Assembly (NCBI GenBank): GCA_003506735.1
Contig: DNYS01000020.1
Coordinates: 1-10,454 of the forward strand
DNA: 10,454 nt
DNA from: Nitrospinota bacterium
GTDB taxonomy: Bacteria; UBA8248
Direction: 5' to 3'
In this document: positions 4,868 to 10,454 of the stretch, piece after piece
Numbering within the stretch: the first letter of the stretch is position 1
How the letters are laid out: each line of letters begins with the position of its first letter
Made by a program: the position numbers and the translations under genes
Notes under the pieces: model-generated
What the model was told of the DNA's origin: nothing
The model's input: only the letters and a program-made list of their open reading frames with translations
The model's database searches: none

Positions 4868-6289
4868 ATGCGAAGAATCGCCGCAGTGTTCATCGTCTTG
4901 CTTCTGGCCTCCTATCCCGCCTCCATGGCCCGGGGGGGTGGCGAAATTCCGGGCGGCCCCACGGATTCATCGGGCCTCCTCCGGGTGCCCTGGAAGGTGG
5001 CCGAACACCGCCTCGCCAACGGCATGCGGGCGCTCATGCTCCAGGACCGCCGGGCGCCCTCGATCGTTTTTCAGGTCTGGTACGGGGTGGGAAGCCGGGA
5101 CGAGCCCAAAGGAAAAACCGGCGTCGCCCACATGCTCGAGCACATGATGTTCCGGGGCACGAAAAAATACGGCCCCAAGGTGTTCAACAACATCGTCAAG
5201 CGGAACGGGGGCTCTCACAACGCGTTCACGAGCTTCGACTACACGGCCTATTTCGAGCGAATCGCCTCGGACCGCCTTGGTCTCGTCATGGAGCTCGAGG
5301 CCGACCGAATGGTCAACCTGGTCCTGAAAAGCAAAGAGCTCGAACCCGAGCGCAAGGTCGTCATGGAGGAGCGTCGTTCGCGAACCGAGGACAGCCCCAC
5401 CGGCATGCTCTTCGAGCGGCTCCGCGCCTCCTCGTTCACCGAACACGCCTACGGCAACCCTATCATCGGCTGGGCCGAGGACATCAACACCTACTCGCTG
5501 GAGGATTTGAAGGCTTTCTACCGGCGCTACTACACGCCGAGCAACGCCACGGCGGTCATCGTCGGCGACTTCAACGTGGCCGAGGCCATCCAGCTCCTGG
5601 AAAAACATTTCGGGCCCATCCCCTCGCGGCCGTTTCAGGGCCGGCCCCAGATGACCGAACCGCCCCAGACCGCCGGGCGGAGGCTGGTGGTCCGCAAGGA
5701 AGCGCAGCTCCCCTATTTCGCTACAGCGCACCATGCCCCGAACTGGAGGGACGAGGACGGTCCGGCGCTCATCATGCTCGAGTCCATCCTGGGTGGCGGC
5801 GAGACCAGCCGTCTCTACCAGCGTCTCGTCCGGAAGGACGCCATCGCGCTGGGGGCCGGGGCAGACTACACCTACGTTTCGGTCGACCCGATGCTCTTCT
5901 ATCTTTACGGGCAGCCCGCCCCGGGCAAGGATGCCTTCGACGTAGAAGAGGCCATCTTTCAGGAAGTAGACCGCCTCATCCGTAAAGGCGTTCCCAGCGA
6001 AGAGCTCGAACGAAACCTCCGCAGCATCGAGGCCCAAACGATTTTTTCGATGGACAGTCATTTCTACCGCGCCATGCAACTCGGCCGGGCCGCGATTGCG
6101 GGTGATTGGCGGCTGGTGGACGGCTACCTCCCCTCCCTGGCCAAAGTCACTTCGGCGGACATCGTCCGCGTCGCGAAAAAATACCTCCGCAAGGAAAACC
6201 GGACGACTGCGACCCTCATCCCGATTCCGCCCAAGGGCGGACGCCAAGGGAGAAGGGGCGGAGCGAAACGGGGAGAGACCCGCAAATGA
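4868..6289 (+). CDS. M16 family zinc peptidase, catalytic subunit (exported)
   Basis: A 473-residue M16B-type (pitrilysin/processing-peptidase family) metallopeptidase, probably periplasmic. A signal peptide covers residues 1 to about 21 (MRR, hydrophobic core, ASMA cleavage region). The zinc site HMLEH is at 88-92 (His88, His92, catalytic Glu91), and the distal zinc ligand is in VVMEER (Glu167 or Glu168), at the family's usual spacing. The second half carries the substrate-binding R/Y-type segment GGGETSRLYQRL. The tail is basic and low in complexity (KGGRQGRRGG). The frame is open far upstream, but ATG 4868 is chosen because AAGGA lies about six bases before it and the signal peptide begins there. 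It overlaps the next M16 gene in an ATGA, so the two are translationally coupled and likely form a heterodimer. Confidence 0.94.
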   Translation: MRRIAAVFIVLLLASYPASMARGGGEIPGGPTDSSGLLRVPWKVAEHRLANGMRALMLQDRRAPSIVFQVWYGVGSRDEPKGKTGVAHMLEHMMFRGTKKYGPKVFNNIVKRNGGSHNAFTSFDYTAYFERIASDRLGLVMELEADRMVNLVLKSKELEPERKVVMEERRSRTEDSPTGMLFERLRASSFTEHAYGNPIIGWAEDINTYSLEDLKAFYRRYYTPSNATAVIVGDFNVAEAIQLLEKHFGPIPSRPFQGRPQMTEPPQTAGRRLVVRKEAQLPYFATAHHAPNWRDEDGPALIMLESILGGGETSRLYQRLVRKDAIALGAGADYTYVSVDPMLFYLYGQPAPGKDAFDVEEAIFQEVDRLIRKGVPSEELERNLRSIEAQTIFSMDSHFYRAMQLGRAAIAGDWRLVDGYLPSLAKVTSADIVRVAKKYLRKENRTTATLIPIPPKGGRQGRRGGAKRGETRK

Positions 6290-7629
6290 CCGTGCGATCG
6301 ATGGGCCGCGCCGCGGCCGCATTCATTTTATGCCTTGCCCTCACCCCGCCCGCCTTCGCCGCCGTTTTGTCCTACGACCGCGAGGAGCTTCCCGGCGGGG
6401 CCGTACTCCTCGTCAAGGAATCGCACGAGCTTCCCATCGTCACTATCCGGGTCTCCTTTCAGGGCGGCTCGCGCTACGAGACCCTGGACAAGCAGGGCCT
6501 GGCGAGCTTGACCGCCGGAATGCTCCTCCGGGGCACCCGGAACCGAAGTGCATCGGCCATAGAGAGGCTCAACGACGGCCTCGGCGGGGGCGCGAGCGCG
6601 AGCGCGGGCCGGGATTTTTCGACCGCCTCGATCCGCCTTCTCACGCGGGACCTGGAGCGGGGGTTTAAGCTGCTCGCTGACATTCTCCGCCGGCCCACCT
6701 TCCCCCGGAATGAACTCAAAAAAATGAAAGTACGGTTATTGGGCAGCCTCCAGCGGAAAAAAGATCGTCCTGGCTATCTCGCCAACAAGGCCTTCCGTAA
6801 GCGCCTCTTCGGCTCCCACCCCTACGGGCGGCAGGTGGAGGGGTTGCCCGAGACCATCCGGAAGATCGGGCGGCGGGACCTCGTTCAATTTCACCGGAAC
6901 CGATACGGGATGAAGGGCGCGATTTTCGTGATCGTGGGCGATATCACGCTCGCCCGCGCGCGAGACATGGTCCTCGGCCGCTTTCGGGGCTGGAAAGCCC
7001 GGATGGGCCCCTCGCCGGCGATTCCGGCGGACGCGGCGGACACCGGGGGCAAGATGTCCATCATCAAGATCGACCGCCCATTCAAGCAGGTGACCGTCAT
7101 TCTCGGAAACCGCTCCCTCTCCCGGCGGCACAAGGATTTCTACGCGGCCCGGGTGATGAACTATATCCTCGGTGGGGGCGGCTTCGAGAGCCGGATCACG
7201 AATAACATCCGCGAGGAAAAGGGACTGGTCTATTCGGCCTACAGCTATTTTGCCGCGGGAATGGACACGGGACACTGGCGGCTCATGCTCCAGACAAAAA
7301 ATATCAGCGCCAATCAAGCCATCTCCGAATCCATCGCCGAAATCCGGCTAATGCAGGAGAAAGGGGTGAGCGAGCGCGAACTGGAGGAGGCGAAGGCCTT
7401 CATCACCGGAAATTTCGCCACCCGCTTCCAGTCATCCTCCCGCATCGCGGGCTATATGATGTCGGTCGAGCGCCTGGGATTCCCCGCCGACTATGCCGGG
7501 AAATATCTGGATCTCATCCGCGCCGTGACGAAAGAGCAGGTGCAGGCGGCGGCGAAAAAGCATATCCGCATGGATGAGGCCATCCTGACCGTCGTGGGAA
7601 ATCTGGACGAGGCCAAGCTGGAATATTGA
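6286..7629 (+). CDS. M16 family peptidase-like protein, non-catalytic partner (exported)
   Basis: A 447-residue M16 paralogue beginning at the ATG of the ATGA overlap with the preceding gene; GGAGAG lies a suitable distance upstream. Residues 1 to about 25 form a signal peptide ending PAFA-A. Aligned to its neighbour, HMLEH inside GVAHMLEHMMFRGT becomes SLTAG inside GLASLTAGMLLRGT, so both zinc histidines and the catalytic Glu are gone. The second-domain block GGGGFESRITNNIREEKGL and the following Y-S-A-Y remain, which in this family contributes substrate binding. The pattern fits known bacterial M16B heterodimers and mitochondrial processing peptidase, in which one subunit holds zinc and the other supplies the R/Y pair. 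A role as an independent protease is unlikely. The physiological substrate is unknown. ridA-like follows after 40 bases. Confidence 0.93.
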   Translation: MTVRSMGRAAAAFILCLALTPPAFAAVLSYDREELPGGAVLLVKESHELPIVTIRVSFQGGSRYETLDKQGLASLTAGMLLRGTRNRSASAIERLNDGLGGGASASAGRDFSTASIRLLTRDLERGFKLLADILRRPTFPRNELKKMKVRLLGSLQRKKDRPGYLANKAFRKRLFGSHPYGRQVEGLPETIRKIGRRDLVQFHRNRYGMKGAIFVIVGDITLARARDMVLGRFRGWKARMGPSPAIPADAADTGGKMSIIKIDRPFKQVTVILGNRSLSRRHKDFYAARVMNYILGGGGFESRITNNIREEKGLVYSAYSYFAAGMDTGHWRLMLQTKNISANQAISESIAEIRLMQEKGVSERELEEAKAFITGNFATRFQSSSRIAGYMMSVERLGFPADYAGKYLDLIRAVTKEQVQAAAKKHIRMDEAILTVVGNLDEAKLEY

Positions 7630-7669
7630 TCGGGGCGCGCAATTTTGGTTATCCATTGAGGACACCGGC

Positions 7670-8065
7670 ATGAAGAGATCGATCGTCAACCAGCCCGCGG
7701 GGATGGCCCCGCCGGGAGGCCATTATTCTCACGGCGTCATCGTCGAGGCGGGGAGAACGCTTTATGTCGCGGGCCAGGTCCCCCTCGACGAGAACGGCAA
7801 CGTCGCCTCCCCCGGCGACGCCGGAGGTCAGACCCGCCAGGCGCTCGAAAACATGCGCCGGGTGGTCGAGGAGGCGGGCGGCAACATGAGCGACATCGCC
7901 AAGACCACCTTTTTTGTCACAAGCCTCGACGCACGCGGCCCGGTCGGCGAGGCGCGAAAGGAATTTTTTGGTGACGACCCACCCGCAAATACGTTTTTGG
8001 TGATCTCAAGCCTCGCCAATCCCGAATTTTTGGTGGAAATCGAAGCGATTGTCCCCCTCCCCTGA
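7670..8065 (+). CDS. Rid (YjgF/YER057c/UK114) family protein lacking the key arginine
   Basis: A 131-residue Rid-family protein, the usual length for the trimeric chorismate-mutase-like fold. Recognisable blocks are LYVAGQVPLD (31-40), QTRQALENM (54-62), the VEEAGG...DIAKTTFFVTSLD stretch and the C-terminal VEIEAIV (122-128, Glu125). RidA itself hydrolyses reactive enamines and imines such as 2-aminoacrylate using an Arg (Arg105 in E. coli) in a P-x-R context. Here that position reads PPANTF, with Asn107. RidA-type deaminase activity is therefore doubtful; subfamilies without the Arg exist with other or unknown roles. The start has GAGGA seven bases upstream. It follows the M16 pair by 40 bases and precedes the VanZ-like gene, with which it may be co-transcribed. 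Confidence 0.92.
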   Translation: MKRSIVNQPAGMAPPGGHYSHGVIVEAGRTLYVAGQVPLDENGNVASPGDAGGQTRQALENMRRVVEEAGGNMSDIAKTTFFVTSLDARGPVGEARKEFFGDDPPANTFLVISSLANPEFLVEIEAIVPLP

Positions 8066-8090
8066 AACCGCCGGACCTGCGGGCGGCGGC

Positions 8091-8519
8091 ATGGGCAAAG
8101 AGCGGCGCCCGGCCCGCGGGGGCTGGGTCATCGCCGGTTTCTATCTCGCGCTCATTCATGCGGCTTCCTCGGCCAGCCCGGGCGAGATGGGGCTGACCAT
8201 CCCGGCAGGGCTGGACAAACTGGTGCACCTTTGCGAATTTGGAGTCCTGGCGGTCTTGTTCTGGCGCCCCCTGCGAGAAACGGCTGTGGGACGCTCGGAG
8301 GTGAGGGCCGCTGCCGTCTTATTCGTTTTCGTGGCGGCCAACGGGCTCATCGACGAGTTTCACCAATCGTTTGTCCCAGGCAGGGAGCCTTCGTTGATGG
8401 ACTCCGCCGCGGACATGCTGGGCGGCGGATTGGCCATATACTGGCTGCTTCACCGGGAAAAGGGACGGACCCAGTATACTGGCGCTACTCCTGGGCGGAG
8501 CACGGGCAACGCGCAATAA
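8091..8519 (+). CDS. VanZ-like membrane protein
   Basis: A 142-residue VanZ-family protein from ATG 8091. Four hydrophobic segments are visible: about 12-28, 43-58, 73-87 and 105-120. Family motifs are DKLVH (42-46) and DEFHQSFVPGR (88-98), followed by Asp104 and Asp108 facing the last membrane segment. VanZ in enterococci gives low-level teicoplanin resistance, but most chromosomal homologues are uncharacterised and resistance should not be inferred. A TTG at 8049 in the same frame would add 14 Pro/Gly-rich residues and overlap ridA by 17 bases. I prefer 8091, although its Shine-Dalgarno (GGGCGG) is weak. The C-terminus (RTQYTGATPGRSTGN) is hydrophilic. The next gene starts 9 bases after the stop. 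Confidence 0.87.
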   Translation: MGKERRPARGGWVIAGFYLALIHAASSASPGEMGLTIPAGLDKLVHLCEFGVLAVLFWRPLRETAVGRSEVRAAAVLFVFVAANGLIDEFHQSFVPGREPSLMDSAADMLGGGLAIYWLLHREKGRTQYTGATPGRSTGNAQ

Positions 8520-8528
8520 GGAAAGAAA

Positions 8529-8978
8529 ATGGCGCAACTTCGCGACCGGCTGTTCGAGGACATGAAGACGGCCATGCGCGAGAAAGCGGCTGAGCACCTC
8601 TCCACCATCCGGATGATTCGGGCCGAAATCCTGACCAAGGACAAAGAGGCGGGAAACGAAACTTCCGAGGAGGAGATTCTCAAAATCCTCCAAAGCATGG
8701 TAAAAAGACGTGAGGAGGCGGCCGAGCAGTTCGAGAAGGGCGATCGGCCCGAACTGGCCGCCAAGGAGCGCGAGGAAGTCCCTGTTCTGCAGGGATATCT
8801 TCCCGCCCAGGTGGACGACGAAGCCATCCGCCTATCGGCCCGGGCGGCCATCGACGAGATGGGGGTCTCCTCGATAAAGGAGATGGGCAAGGTGATGGGT
8901 GTATTATCCAAACAGCTTGCCGGCCAGGCGGCCGGTGCGCGGATCAGCCGGATCGTCAAGGAAATTCTCAGCGCCTAG
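8529..8978 (+). CDS. yqeY: GatB/YqeY domain-containing protein
   Basis: A 149-residue stand-alone YqeY protein, the usual length. It is related to the C-terminal tRNA-binding tail of the amidotransferase subunit GatB and is almost wholly helical. Matching blocks are LSTIRMIRAEI (24-34), the KRREEAAEQFEKG segment, KEREEVPVLQGYLPAQ in the middle, and near the end the Gly/Met-rich MGKVMGVLSKQLAGQAAGARISRIVKEIL typical of the family. A role in tRNA-dependent amidation or tRNA binding is often assumed but not proven for YqeY. The start is preceded by AAGGAAAG at good spacing. In many genomes yqeY lies near rpsU, dnaG or rpoD; none of these is here. It lies 9 bases after the VanZ-like gene and 21 bases before the cupin. 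Confidence 0.92.
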   Translation: MAQLRDRLFEDMKTAMREKAAEHLSTIRMIRAEILTKDKEAGNETSEEEILKILQSMVKRREEAAEQFEKGDRPELAAKEREEVPVLQGYLPAQVDDEAIRLSARAAIDEMGVSSIKEMGKVMGVLSKQLAGQAAGARISRIVKEILSA

Positions 8979-8999
8979 TTATCACGGGGAACGGGAAAA

Positions 9000-9404
9000 A
9001 TGTCCAAGCCAGCCTACCGCGTAGAATATGTGGCCGAAGCCTTTAGCTGCGAGCCCGAACAGGATGAGATCGTCTCGGCTTTGGCCGAGCGCGATTTTCG
9101 CATCTTCGAGGTCGAACAGCCCAGGGGAGCCATGGTCCCCTACCATACCCACGACGAGGAAGAGAGGCTCATCGTCCTCGAAGGACGGATGCAGTTCAAC
9201 GTCGAGGAAGAACTCGTCCTCATCGAGGGGGGCGAGATGATCACCATCCGCGAGGGGGCGATTCACGCCGCTGCTCCGGTGGACGACAAACCGGCCAAGA
9301 TGCTCATCGCCTTCGGCGGCGAGCCGGAAGGCTGGGGCAAAGATGGTGGCGAGCCGGAAGGCTGGGCCGAAGATGAAGACGAGGACTTCGGCCGCGCCAC
9401 CTGA
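9000..9404 (+). CDS. Small cupin-domain protein with duplicated acidic tail
   Basis: A 134-residue single-domain cupin. Motif 1 matches the consensus spacing exactly: Gly43, five residues, His49-x-His51, three residues, Glu55, six residues, Gly62. Motif 2 is partial: a Gly77-Gly78 turn, then Gly86 and His89, with Arg where the usual Pro sits and Pro93 where Asn is usual. Three to four metal ligands (His49, His51, Glu55, His89) are thus kept, so a metal-binding beta barrel is likely; the substrate is unknown. After the barrel the tail contains two copies of a 10-residue unit, GEPEGWGKDG and GEPEGWAEDE, then an acidic end. The 3' end overlaps the next gene by 32 bases. The start follows a GGGGAACGGGA stretch. 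Confidence 0.88.
   Translation: MSKPAYRVEYVAEAFSCEPEQDEIVSALAERDFRIFEVEQPRGAMVPYHTHDEEERLIVLEGRMQFNVEEELVLIEGGEMITIREGAIHAAAPVDDKPAKMLIAFGGEPEGWGKDGGEPEGWAEDEDEDFGRAT
9318..9377 (+). repeat. 30-bp tandem duplication at the cupin/GGCT junction
   Basis: Two adjacent 30-base units (9318-9347 and 9348-9377) both begin GGCGAGCCGGAAGGCTGGG and differ at only a few positions near their ends. In the cupin frame each encodes a 10-residue GEPEGW unit. In the next frame each contains AAGATG, so the duplication gives the downstream gene two in-frame ATGs 30 bases apart (9343 and 9373), each with its own GGAAG upstream. Confidence 0.85.
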
Positions 9405-9870
9405 GGGTCCGATTACCTATTTCGCCTATGGCGCGAACCTTGATGGTGAAGGGATGCGCCGCAGGTGTCCGGGAAGCCGCCCCCTGCGCCTTGCGCGCTT
9501 GATGGGCCACGCACTCCGAATCGCACTTCCCCAAGAATTTCCGCCGGGTCCGGGCTGGGCCACCACCGTGCCCGAAAAGGGCGCCTTTGTGCCCGGCGCG
9601 CTCTATCTCCTGCACGGGGACGATCTCCCCGCCCTCGACGGCTATGAGGATTATCCCGACCTTTATGGGCGCGAGGAGGTAGAGGTCGAATCGGACCAAG
9701 GCCGGGAGAGGGCGATGATCTACCGGATGGCCGGGCCCCTCCGGGATGCCAAGCCCTCGGCGGAATACGCCCAAATCCTCCGGCGGGGCTACCGGGAGAA
9801 CGGCCTGCCGATGGCGGCTTTAGAGGCCGCGCTGGGAGCGGCGATGGGACAAGAGAATCAGGCCGGATAG
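9373..9870 (+). CDS. Gamma-glutamylcyclotransferase-like (AIG2/GGCT fold) protein
   Basis: A 165-residue protein of the AIG2/GGCT superfamily. The substrate-loop signature reads YFAYGANL (16-23), close to the family YGSNL. Residues 68-103 give the usual strand pattern (GAFVPGALYLL, then LDGYEDYPDLYGREEVEV). Glu92 sits where the catalytic acid of gamma-glutamylcyclotransferases is expected. Known members release 5-oxoproline from gamma-glutamyl peptides or amines, but this bacterial subgroup is largely untested. No ATG follows the cupin stop before the YFAYG block, so translation must start inside the cupin gene, at 9373 (preferred) or at the duplicated ATG 9343. That implies translational coupling. 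The stop overlaps the convergent leuD-like gene by 13 bases. Confidence 0.87.
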   Translation: MKTRTSAAPPEGPITYFAYGANLDGEGMRRRCPGSRPLRLARLMGHALRIALPQEFPPGPGWATTVPEKGAFVPGALYLLHGDDLPALDGYEDYPDLYGREEVEVESDQGRERAMIYRMAGPLRDAKPSAEYAQILRRGYRENGLPMAALEAALGAAMGQENQAG

Positions 9871-10349
9871 CCCCCCTCTTTTTGAATGAGGGGGACCAGC
9901 CCACCGGCATCGATCATCTTCATGATCGCAGTCGGGATGGGGGCGAAGGCGATTTCCTCAGCCCCCGCCCGGACGAGGCCGGCCTCGGGGTCCACCTCCA
10001 CCTCATCCCCCGCCGATATGGAATCCGTGTCGCATTCGATGACGGGCAGGCCCATGTTCAGCGCGTTGCGGTAGAACATGTGCCCGAAACTCTTGGCCAG
10101 CACACAGCTCACCCCCAGCTCGCGGAGGACGACCGCCGCGTCCGCCCGGCTGCTCACGAGGCCGAAATTCTCCCCCGCAACCACCAGGTCGCCCTGCCGC
10201 ACGGAAGATGAAAACGCCGGATCGATCTCCTTAAAGGCGTCCCGCTTGAGCTCATCCAGCCCCGTTTCCGGCGGGCGGTACTTGACCGACAGATGGACGT
10301 CGGTGCTGATATTGTCTCCGAATCGGAATACCCGGCCCTTTATCGCCAT
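9858..10349 (-). CDS. leuD: 3-isopropylmalate dehydratase small subunit-like (aconitase-family swivel subunit)
   Basis: A 163-residue small subunit of the isopropylmalate isomerase/homoaconitase type, the short form (E. coli LeuD is about 200). Family blocks are FGDNISTD (10-17), DPAF (43-46), QGDLVVAGENFG (52-63), SSR (66-68), VLAKSF (83-88), and FYRNALNMGLPVIE (92-105). It would partner the large [4Fe-4S] subunit encoded just upstream and help isomerise a 2-hydroxy dicarboxylate through dehydration and rehydration. The normally strict GENFGCGSSREHA reads GENFGLVSSRADA, and the substrate-loop region after STD reads VHLSVKYRPPETG rather than the usual EIIPARYL. The substrate may therefore not be isopropylmalate. 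Its ATG overlaps the large-subunit stop, so the two are translationally coupled. Family is firm; the gene symbol is provisional. Confidence 0.87.
   Translation of the reverse strand: MAIKGRVFRFGDNISTDVHLSVKYRPPETGLDELKRDAFKEIDPAFSSSVRQGDLVVAGENFGLVSSRADAAVVLRELGVSCVLAKSFGHMFYRNALNMGLPVIECDTDSISAGDEVEVDPEAGLVRAGAEEIAFAPIPTAIMKMIDAGGLVPLIQKEGGYPA
9872..9894 (+). terminator. Hairpin at the convergent gene junction
   Basis: CCCCCTC (9872-9878) and GAGGGGG (9888-9894) form a perfect 7-bp stem around a 9-base loop that begins TTTTT. It starts one base after the GGCT-like stop and lies within the 3' end of the leuD-like gene. There is no T-tract after the stem on either strand, so it is a terminator or 3'-end stabiliser only by position. 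Confidence 0.3.
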
Positions 10350-10454
10350 TCGACCGTCTCCCTCGTTTCGGCCAAAATATCGCGCGGATCGGCGACCCCC
10401 CCCGCCAGGGCGGAGGCCGCCACAGTGGCCGGCGAGCCCAGATAGATTTCCGCA
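10340..10454 (-). CDS. leuC: 3-isopropylmalate dehydratase large subunit-like, C-terminal fragment
   Basis: The right edge cuts this gene. The visible 37 residues before TAA include EIYLGSPATVAASALAG, the typical C-terminus of LeuC/homoaconitase large subunits, followed by GVADPRDIL and a short polar tail ending EWR. The iron-sulfur cysteines lie outside the window. The stop overlaps the small-subunit ATG by 10 bases, the expected arrangement for a coupled leuC-leuD pair. A run of eight Gs on the coding strand (10396-10403) lies inside the ALAGGV codons; the frame reads through correctly with eight. The end of the family domain makes this call firm despite the short length, though LeuC and homoaconitase cannot be separated here. 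Confidence 0.85.
   Translation of the reverse strand, partial: AEIYLGSPATVAASALAGGVADPRDILAETRETVEWR

Noticed and set aside
6106..6285. Upstream extension of the second M16 gene.
   Set aside because: It lies inside the first M16 gene in another frame. The ATGA junction, ribosome binding site and signal peptide support 6286.
4967..6322. A 451-codon open frame antisense to the first M16 gene.
   Set aside because: It mirrors a clear M16 coding sequence in GC-rich DNA, has no recognisable motif and no start context of its own.
8049..8090. TTG start for the VanZ-like gene at 8049.
   Set aside because: It adds Pro/Gly-rich residues unlike a membrane-protein start. ATG 8091 begins a normal basic N-terminus before the first membrane segment.

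Overview
The window comes from a GC-rich bacterium. A lipobox lipoprotein start, Sec-type signal peptides on a pair of M16 peptidases, and densely packed genes with short gaps or overlaps suggest a Gram-negative cell, possibly from a little-studied lineage. I cannot assign a taxon from the sequence. I see no transposase, integrase, phage gene or CRISPR array.

Left end (1-660). The N-terminus of a lipoprotein gene runs off the left edge on the minus strand. It is followed by about 590 bases without a convincing protein gene, the only long non-coding stretch here. That stretch is not empty. It holds a perfect TATAAT box (155-160), several hairpins, an H-type pseudoknot (377-414), a 24-nt sequence that looks exactly like the 3' end of a tRNA including CCA (555-578), and a strong two-way terminator (587-624). 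Two long-range pairings could close a CCA-ended RNA of roughly 397 nt. This is either an unrecognised structured RNA or the scar of an integration at a tRNA gene, and it is the most interesting part of the window.

659-2752, minus strand. A compact probable operon is transcribed SDR oxidoreductase, then HAD phosphatase, then peptide deformylase, and ends at the 587-624 terminator.

2889-9870, plus strand. A zinc-ribbon SAM methyltransferase diverges from the SDR gene. Then come a D-2-hydroxyacid dehydrogenase; an exported M16 zinc-peptidase pair in which the first subunit keeps HxxEH and the second has lost it; a Rid-family protein without its hallmark arginine; a VanZ-like membrane protein; a GatB/YqeY-domain protein; a small cupin; and a gamma-glutamylcyclotransferase-like protein. 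The last two genes overlap through a 30-bp tandem duplication.

Right end (9858-10454, minus strand). An aconitase-superfamily small subunit (LeuD-like) and the C-terminus of its large subunit (LeuC-like) overlap by 10 bases in translational coupling. They converge on the plus-strand genes with a 13-base overlap.

Most genes are housekeeping or general metabolic. The M16 pair and the LeuC/LeuD pair clearly act as complexes. The other neighbours share direction and spacing rather than an obvious pathway.
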